Of a stretch of DNA of 10,689 bases, positions 7,810 through 10,689 are shown piece after piece. The stretch is taken from assembly GCA_002331565.1 (NCBI GenBank), contig DCZC01000070.1, positions 1 through 10,689 of the forward strand, written 5' to 3'. Every line of letters starts with the position of its first letter. Positions within the stretch are counted from its first letter, which is position 1. Position numbers and translations under genes: made by a program. Below the pieces are notes generated by a model that worked only from the letters and a program-made list of their open reading frames with translations, made no database searches and had not been told where the DNA came from. This DNA comes from Gemmatimonas sp. UBA2094. Its GTDB lineage: Bacteria > Gemmatimonadota > Gemmatimonadetes > Gemmatimonadales > Gemmatimonadaceae.

Positions 7810-7822
7810 CGTCTACTCGATG

Positions 7823-7838
7823 CCGGCCGGTTGGCCGG
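7823..7838 (-). terminator. short GC hairpin downstream of infA
   Basis: CCGGCC and GGCCGG form a perfect 6-bp stem with a 4-nt loop, starting 14 bases past the infA stop on the minus strand. There is no T-run, so it is at most a weak or assisted terminator working with the larger inverted repeats next to it. Confidence 0.35.
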
Positions 7839-7852
7839 TTGACCTGCGGGCG

Positions 7853-8068
7853 TTACTTGTGGCGGAACGTGATGCGGCCGCGATTGAGATCGTATGGCGA
7901 CACTTCGACGGTCACCCGGTCACCCGCCAGGATGCGGATGCGGAACTTGCGCATCTTTCCGGCGACGGTGGCCAGGATTTCGTGGCCGTTCTCGAGATTG
8001 ACGCGGAACATCGTGCTGGGGAGGACATCCGTGACGGTGCCCTCGAACTCGATCATGTCTTGCTTCAA
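7853..8068 (-). CDS. infA: translation initiation factor IF-1
   Basis: IF-1 binds the 30S A site during initiation. The 71-residue product is a single S1/OB-fold domain matching the family along its whole length: [46 protein letters not shown] and [15 protein letters not shown]. The start is TTG at 8068-8066. It gives KQDMIEFEG, aligned with the usual AKEDxIExxG start. AGGAGG stands 4 nt upstream, and no other start codon exists before an in-frame TGA. The internal ATG four codons on would leave the Shine-Dalgarno 16 nt away and shorten the protein. The gene lies 18 bases after an unrecognised 184-residue gene, so the two are probably co-transcribed. The TTG start may limit expression. Confidence 0.97.
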   Translation of the reverse strand: MKQDMIEFEGTVTDVLPSTMFRVNLENGHEILATVAGKMRKFRIRILAGDRVTVEVSPYDLNRGRITFRHK

Positions 8069-8072
8069 GCGC

Positions 8073-8078
8073 CCTCCT
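8073..8078 (-). promoter_or_regulatory. Shine-Dalgarno AGGAGG deciding the infA TTG start
   Basis: A perfect AGGAGG on the minus strand with a 4-nt gap to TTG. It supports TTG rather than the ATG 12 bases further on. Confidence 0.8.
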
Positions 8079-8086
8079 GTGGGCGA

Positions 8087-8641
8087 TCAGGACAGGGGAA
8101 CTTCCGGCGGCATGTCGCGCAGGGCCGCGTCGAACGCGATCTGCAACTGCGCCACGATCCGCTCGGCCAGTTCGGGAGACGTATACCCGGTGGAATCAAT
8201 GCCGTTCGGATGCCAGTGCCAACTGGTTTCCGCGGCGGCCGACACGACCACGGATTCTTCCCACACGGAAACCGGCGGGGGCGGCACACGACGCGCACCA
8301 CTGCGCTCGGGCACGTGGTCACCACGCGGGGCGATGATGCCGTTCCAGATGATGGCGAGCAACTGGCCCCCGGGGGGGACATCGTTGCCGGCACGGATGT
8401 GGGTCACCGTGAGGGCGACCGGCCCGAGCTGCACGATGCAGCGATCGGGGGACATCCGGAGAGTGGGCGCTTCACACCCGGCCTGCGTTGCCGCGCGACG
8501 TGTGAGCGCGACCACCGAATCGGTGAACTTGCCGAATTCGCGCGCTCCAACGGACTGCGCGCGGTGCGACGTGAGGAAGTTCGTGCGGTCGGGGCCGAAA
8601 CGGCTGTCCGACGGTGCCACAGGCGCTGCGTGGTCGATCAC
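8087..8641 (-). CDS. conserved-looking protein of unknown function, upstream of infA
   Basis: I do not recognise a named family. From the chosen start the product has 184 residues. It has a predicted helix with FGKFTDSVVALTRRAA (about 36-51), then a beta-rich segment with CIVQLGPVALTVTHIRAG (68-85) and GQLLAIIWNGIIAPRGD (92-108). A proline-rich loop (RRVPPPPVSVWEES) and a C-terminal helix (SPELAERIVAQLQIAFDAAL) follow. There is no signal peptide or membrane segment. The alternation of strands around a basic loop gives a compact single-domain look, perhaps ligand- or nucleic-acid-binding, but that is a guess. GTG at 8641 is chosen because GGAGG lies 4 nt upstream. A longer reading to GTG at 8767 would begin inside the csp terminator hairpin and adds unconserved-looking residues. 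It precedes infA by 18 bases. Confidence 0.75.
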   Translation of the reverse strand: MIDHAAPVAPSDSRFGPDRTNFLTSHRAQSVGAREFGKFTDSVVALTRRAATQAGCEAPTLRMSPDRCIVQLGPVALTVTHIRAGNDVPPGGQLLAIIWNGIIAPRGDHVPERSGARRVPPPPVSVWEESVVVSAAAETSWHWHPNGIDSTGYTSPELAERIVAQLQIAFDAALRDMPPEVPLS

Positions 8642-8645
8642 GAAC

Positions 8646-8650
8646 CCTCC
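8646..8650 (-). promoter_or_regulatory. Shine-Dalgarno GGAGG deciding the GTG start at 8641
   Basis: GGAGG on the minus strand with a 4-nt gap to GTG, the same spacing as in infA. It supports this start over the longer one at 8767. Confidence 0.6.
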
Positions 8651-8737
8651 GTTACGAGAGACGGCTTGGCGGACTTCCGAAGGAACTGCTCGGTCGCCCA
8701 GCGCAAAACGCGTCAGCAACCGAGAGCGAAATACGGG

Positions 8738-8772
8738 TCCTCGTGGCTGCGCGATTGGCGCAACCACGAGGA
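8738..8772 (-). terminator. strong hairpin after the cold-shock gene
   Basis: A 15-nt inverted repeat with one C/A mismatch (TCCTCGTGG-x-TGCGC against its complement) and a 5-nt loop. It starts 13 bases after the csp stop on the minus strand. The T-run is weak (CCCGTATTTCG follows), but the stem is the longest in the window. It most likely ends the csp transcript. Confidence 0.6.
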
Positions 8773-8785
8773 GCCACCGTATCGC

Positions 8786-8995
8786 TTAGCGAACGCGCGT
8801 GACGTTCTCGGCGGCGGGGCCCTTCTGGCCCTGCACGATGTCGAATTCGACAGTCTCGCCTTCGGTGAGCGACTTGAAGCCCTGGCCCTGGATGGCCGAG
8901 TGGTGGACGAAGCAGTCCTTCTGGCCGTTGGCGGGCGTGATGAAGCCGAAGCCCTTGGCGTCGTTGAACCACTTTACGGTACCGGTCGTGCGCAT
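8786..8995 (-). CDS. cold-shock protein (CspA family)
   Basis: A 69-residue single cold-shock domain, an OB fold that binds single-stranded RNA and DNA and melts RNA structure. [18 protein letters not shown] contains RNP1 (KGFGFI), and DCFVHHSAI is RNP2. The ending ([14 protein letters not shown]) is the family standard. ATG at 8995 has CAGGAG at 9009-9004 with an 8-nt gap; the frame open further upstream is leader, not protein. The leader is long and structured, as in other csp genes: palindromes, an intrinsic terminator and a candidate promoter lie between 9004 and 9256. A strong hairpin follows the stop, so the gene is probably monocistronic. Confidence 0.97.
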   Translation of the reverse strand: MRTTGTVKWFNDAKGFGFITPANGQKDCFVHHSAIQGQGFKSLTEGETVEFDIVQGQKGPAAENVTRVR

Positions 8996-9109
8996 GTTCT
9001 GTACTCCTGATGATGGATCGATGCTGGATCTGTCGGAGCACTCCGCCCGAGGGCGCACATGCAAAACGATACCGACTTCCACGTACTCGTGATCGCCCTC
9101 ACGATGGGC

Positions 9110-9125
9110 GCCATGACCTCATGGC
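9110..9125. promoter_or_regulatory. perfect 16-bp palindrome in the csp leader
   Basis: GCCATGA-cc-TCATGGC is an inverted repeat of 7+7 bases with a 2-base centre, 115 bases upstream of the csp ATG. It could be an operator for a dimeric repressor, or a short RNA hairpin just after the terminator. It touches the stop codon of the 30-codon ORF described next to it. Confidence 0.4.
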
Positions 9126-9217
9126 TACGGTGCAAACACAAACGGGCCCGCTCGCTTTGGCAGGCCCGTAGTATTCGGAACATGTCCACGCGCCTGTATG
9201 AACCACTGCGCGTGCAT
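9125..9217 (-). CDS. possible 30-codon leader ORF upstream of csp
   Basis: ATG at 9217 opens a 30-residue frame (starting MHAQWFIQARGHV and ending GPFVFAP) that stops with TAG at 9127-9125. It would start about 4 nt after the predicted transcription start of the promoter at 9228-9256, so it would be nearly leaderless. It runs right through the terminator hairpin, so a translating ribosome would prevent that hairpin from forming. No Shine-Dalgarno is present and the peptide has no recognisable features, so the frame may be chance. Confidence 0.25.
   Translation of the reverse strand: MHAQWFIQARGHVPNTTGLPKRAGPFVFAP
9131..9169 (-). terminator. intrinsic terminator upstream of csp
   Basis: On the minus strand ACGGGCC and GGCCCGT (7 bp, perfect) enclose a 14-nt loop and are followed by TTGTGTTTG, a T-rich tail. 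The other strand lacks the T tail, so the direction is minus. No ordinary gene ends just before it, so it must end a small RNA or act as an attenuator for csp. Confidence 0.6.
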
Positions 9218-9221
9218 CGCT
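9133..9221 (-). ncRNA. candidate small RNA or csp attenuator leader
   Basis: A predicted transcript of about 88 nt running from the start site of the promoter at 9228-9256 to the terminator T-tract. It would hold two stem-loops: CACGCGC/GCGCGTG (9187-9214 on the plus strand, 7 bp perfect, 14-nt loop) and the terminator stem. It does not match 6S, SRP or tmRNA features that I know, nor a tRNA cloverleaf. It could equally be the terminated form of the csp mRNA leader. Confidence 0.3.
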
Positions 9222-9227
9222 GAATTA

Positions 9228-9256
9228 ATGGTACCCCCCTGTGCGACCCGAAGCAA
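9228..9256 (-). promoter_or_regulatory. sigma-70-like promoter, TTGCTT-N17-TACCAT
   Basis: On the minus strand, the -35 box TTGCTT (9256-9251) and the -10 box TACCAT (9233-9228) are exactly 17 bases apart. The expected start is an A at about 9221. It would drive the short transcript ending at the terminator at 9131-9169 and, on read-through, csp with a leader of about 226 nt. The surrounding stretch is less GC-rich than the genes around it. Confidence 0.45.
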
Positions 9257-9311
9257 TGCACCCACGCGTATTTGAGCGTTCATCCGACCGATTTCGCGGC
9301 GAAAGACACGC

Positions 9312-9512
9312 GTGAGCGAGCAAATGACGCCCAGTTCCAGCGTGGCAGGCCCACGCACGGCCCACGCACGCCCCACGCACGGCCCCTGCGCCCCTTGCCC
9401 GGCGGCGCCCCGGGAGGAAGCGCAGGCCATTACCGTGTGGCGTGTCTCACTGGCGCGCGAGGGAGCATCGTGGCGCGTGCGGCAGGTGCGCGCGCTCGTG
9501 CCGCCCGAATAG
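9312..9512 (+). CDS. doubtful small ORF, 66 residues
   Basis: A GTG-started frame ending 40 bases before the next gene. The first half is low complexity and comes from an 11-bp tandem repeat (AGPRTAHARPTHGPCAPCPAAP, shown here in two parts: AGPRTAHARPTHG and PCAPCPAAP). The second half (AQAITVWRVSLAREGASW and RVRQVRALVPPE) reads like beta strands with GC3-rich codons, as in real genes here. No good ribosome-binding site or promoter is seen. It could be a real small protein, a degraded gene end, or chance. Confidence 0.28.
   Translation: MSEQMTPSSSVAGPRTAHARPTHGPCAPCPAAPREEAQAITVWRVSLAREGASWRVRQVRALVPPE
9348..9391 (+). repeat. 11-bp tandem repeat, four units
   Basis: The unit GGCCCACGCAC occurs exactly at 9348-9358 and 9359-9369. 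It recurs with one change at 9370-9380 (GCCCCACGCAC) and with several changes at 9381-9391 (GGCCCCTGCGC). The unit length is not a multiple of three, so within the small ORF the peptide does not repeat. Confidence 0.85.
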
Positions 9513-9540
9513 CCCACCCGCACTGCGCCCGTCGCGTGAG

Positions 9541-9546
9541 TAGTTT
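9541..9546 (+). promoter_or_regulatory. -10 box TAGTTT, 6 nt before ATG (leaderless promoter)
   Basis: TAGTTT is followed by TGCGCC and the ATG at 9553, the same geometry as TAGATT-CTGCGC-ATG at 6157-6171. TAGTTTTG also fits the TAnnTTTG -7 element described for Bacteroidetes, which belong to the same superphylum as Gemmatimonadota. No -33/-35 TTG is obvious. Confidence 0.5.
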
Positions 9547-9552
9547 TGCGCC

Positions 9553-10167
9553 ATGACCGTTCTCGCCGATCTTTCGTTGTGGCGCTCAGTTGACCTGCCT
9601 GCGTGGCAGAGGGCGCTCGAGGGATACGCGGCCGCTATCACCGCCTTGCCGAACGCGAAGCTCGCCGGCCACGACGCCTGGTATCGCACCGAATTGCCGT
9701 CGCTGGTGCAGGCGCGGGCGCCGATGCACGTGACGTACGACGAGATGGTGCGCATCACGGAGTGGAAGATGGCCCGCGGCGTGTGGCGGGCCCCCAATCT
9801 CGTACTCGTACGCAACAATCCGCCGGGTGCGGTGGAAGCCGCCACGAGTGATGCGGCCGCGCTGCTCGACGTCCCCGCGAAGGCGCTTGCGGCGGTGAGT
9901 ACGCTGGGAGGCGTGGGGCCGGCCACGGCGTCGGCCGTGCTCGCCGTCATGGCGCCGGAGCGTTTCCCGTTTTTCGACGAAATCGTGACGGAGCAGGTCG
10001 CGCCACACGTGGAAGGAATGGGCAAGATCGCGTGGACGGCACCGTACTACCGGAAGTATGCGGCAGCGCTCGTGGCGCGTGCCGACGCGTTGGCGAACGG
10101 GTGGCACGCCACGATGGTGGAGCGCGCGCTCTGGGCGCACGGGGTGAACGCCGGAGCACGCGTATGA
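9553..10167 (+). CDS. helix-hairpin-helix protein resembling HhH-GPD DNA glycosylases
   Basis: A 204-residue soluble protein, mostly helical. The recognisable part is LGGVGPATASAVLAV (118-132), a classic DNA-binding helix-hairpin-helix with GVG. It is followed 10 residues later by FPFFDEIV with Asp142 where HhH-GPD glycosylases keep their catalytic aspartate. The position of the catalytic lysine in Nth/OGG-type enzymes is alanine here (GVGPAT), so any activity would be of the monofunctional, MutY/AlkA-like kind. There are no cysteines at all, so there is no iron-sulfur cluster. Residues 1-110 form a less familiar helical region with WYRTELP and MVRITEWKMARGVWR. I know similar uncharacterised proteins with GVGPATAS and FFxDE motifs. 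DNA binding is likely, catalysis unproven. The start fits a leaderless mRNA. The next gene overlaps by 4 bases (ATGA). Confidence 0.82.
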   Translation: MTVLADLSLWRSVDLPAWQRALEGYAAAITALPNAKLAGHDAWYRTELPSLVQARAPMHVTYDEMVRITEWKMARGVWRAPNLVLVRNNPPGAVEAATSDAAALLDVPAKALAAVSTLGGVGPATASAVLAVMAPERFPFFDEIVTEQVAPHVEGMGKIAWTAPYYRKYAAALVARADALANGWHATMVERALWAHGVNAGARV

Positions 10168-10689
10168 GCGCCGGTGGAGCGCTGACCGCCGACGTGGTGG
10201 TGTGCGGCGCCGGCATCGCTGGCGTTGCCGTGGCGCACGCACTCGCCACGCGGCATGGCGTATCGCGGGTGCTGCTCGTGGACGAGCACGCGCCACTCAC
10301 GCTCACCAGCGACAAGAGCACCGAGGCGTATCGCAACTGGTGGCCCGGTCCCGACGATGCGATGGTGCGACTCATCAACCGCAGCATCGATCTGCTCGAG
10401 GAGTGGGCCGCGGCGAGCGACAACCGTTTTCTGCTCAACCGTCGCGGGTACGTGTATGCCACGGCGCGCGAGGAGCGCGCTGCCCAGTTCGTGGGCGACG
10501 CCGCGGTGGCGAGCGCGCAGGGCGCGGGGCCGCTGCGCACCTATCGCTCGCTCGCAGACGCCGCGATGTATCGCCCTAGCGCGCACGCCGGGTGGGAGGG
10601 ACATCCGGAGGGCGCCGATCTGTTTCTCGATCGCGCCGCCATTCGCCGGCACTTCCCGTGGCTCGCCCCGGATATCTGCGCCGTGTTGC
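10164..10689 (+). CDS. FAD-dependent oxidoreductase (DAO family), 5' part
   Basis: The first 175 codons are visible; the window edge cuts the gene. The N-terminus is a Rossmann FAD-binding fold: DVVVCGAGIAGVAVAHALA with GAGIAG at 15-20, and RVLLVDE with Glu41, which binds the ADP ribose. STEAYRNWWPGPDDAMVRLINRSIDLLEEW then follows the pattern of D-amino-acid-oxidase/glycine-oxidase-like flavoproteins (quoted here as STEAYRNWWPGPDD plus the helix after it). The substrate cannot be told from this part; amine, amino-acid or 2-hydroxyacid oxidation are all known in the family. The ATG overlaps the upstream stop (ATGA), and GGAG lies 8 nt before it, so the two genes form a translationally coupled operon. 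Confidence 0.88.
   Translation, partial: MSAGGALTADVVVCGAGIAGVAVAHALATRHGVSRVLLVDEHAPLTLTSDKSTEAYRNWWPGPDDAMVRLINRSIDLLEEWAAASDNRFLLNRRGYVYATAREERAAQFVGDAAVASAQGAGPLRTYRSLADAAMYRPSAHAGWEGHPEGADLFLDRAAIRRHFPWLAPDICAVL

Noticed and set aside
8642..8767. Longer start (GTG 8767) for the gene before infA
   Set aside because: It would start inside the csp terminator hairpin, and a GGAGG Shine-Dalgarno supports GTG at 8641.
9141..9260. Possible tRNA before the terminator upstream of csp
   Set aside because: GGTTC-like bases are present but no acceptor stem, anticodon arm or T-arm can be assembled.
9125..9523. 132-codon minus-strand frame upstream of csp
   Set aside because: It spans the promoter, terminator and tandem repeat, has Arg/Ala-rich low-complexity content and no ribosome-binding site. 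Only its last 30 codons are kept, as a speculative leader ORF.

Overview
The window is high-GC bacterial DNA with short intergenic gaps. The proteins look to me like those of Gemmatimonadota (for example Gemmatimonas relatives): a large secreted metzincin-type metalloprotease of the DUF5117/DUF4953 type, and candidate -10 boxes placed directly against start codons. This taxonomic call is an inference from gene flavour, not a search result. I see no rRNA, tRNA, CRISPR array, insertion sequence or phage gene.

Layout, left to right. (1) The 3' end of recD, the RecBCD helicase subunit, at 3-392. (2) A secreted 814-residue zinc metalloprotease at 556-3000, whose last 20 bases overlap the tail of the convergent fabH. 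(3) On the minus strand, fabH (ketoacyl-ACP synthase III with an unusual C-terminal extension of about 60 residues), preceded by an unrecognised 95-residue protein. (4) Divergent from these, a cytochrome P450, then a tight plus-strand cluster: a VF530/DUF2132 small protein, phosphatidylserine decarboxylase (psd) and a NUDT15-like Nudix hydrolase overlapping psd by one base. (5) A cluster of nested inverted repeats at 7732-7838, where the plus-strand Nudix gene meets the minus-strand infA. (6) A minus-strand group: a cold-shock protein with a long structured leader, a strong hairpin, an unrecognised 184-residue protein, and infA (IF-1) read from a TTG codon. (7) A poorly coding stretch at 8996-9552. 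It holds a minus-strand promoter, a short ORF and an intrinsic terminator upstream of csp, plus an 11-bp tandem repeat inside a doubtful small plus-strand ORF. (8) A plus-strand pair: a helix-hairpin-helix DNA-glycosylase-like protein translationally coupled (ATGA overlap) to an FAD-dependent oxidoreductase cut by the window end.

Most genes are housekeeping: recombination, fatty-acid initiation, phospholipid head-group synthesis, nucleotide clean-up, translation initiation and cold shock. fabH, the P450 and psd all touch lipid chemistry, but they are not one operon. I found no convincing new multi-gene defence or biosynthetic system. The best leads are regulatory: two genes with -10-like boxes exactly 6 nt before ATG, suggesting leaderless mRNAs, and a promoter, mini-ORF, terminator and palindrome arrangement upstream of the cold-shock gene that could be a small RNA or an attenuator.
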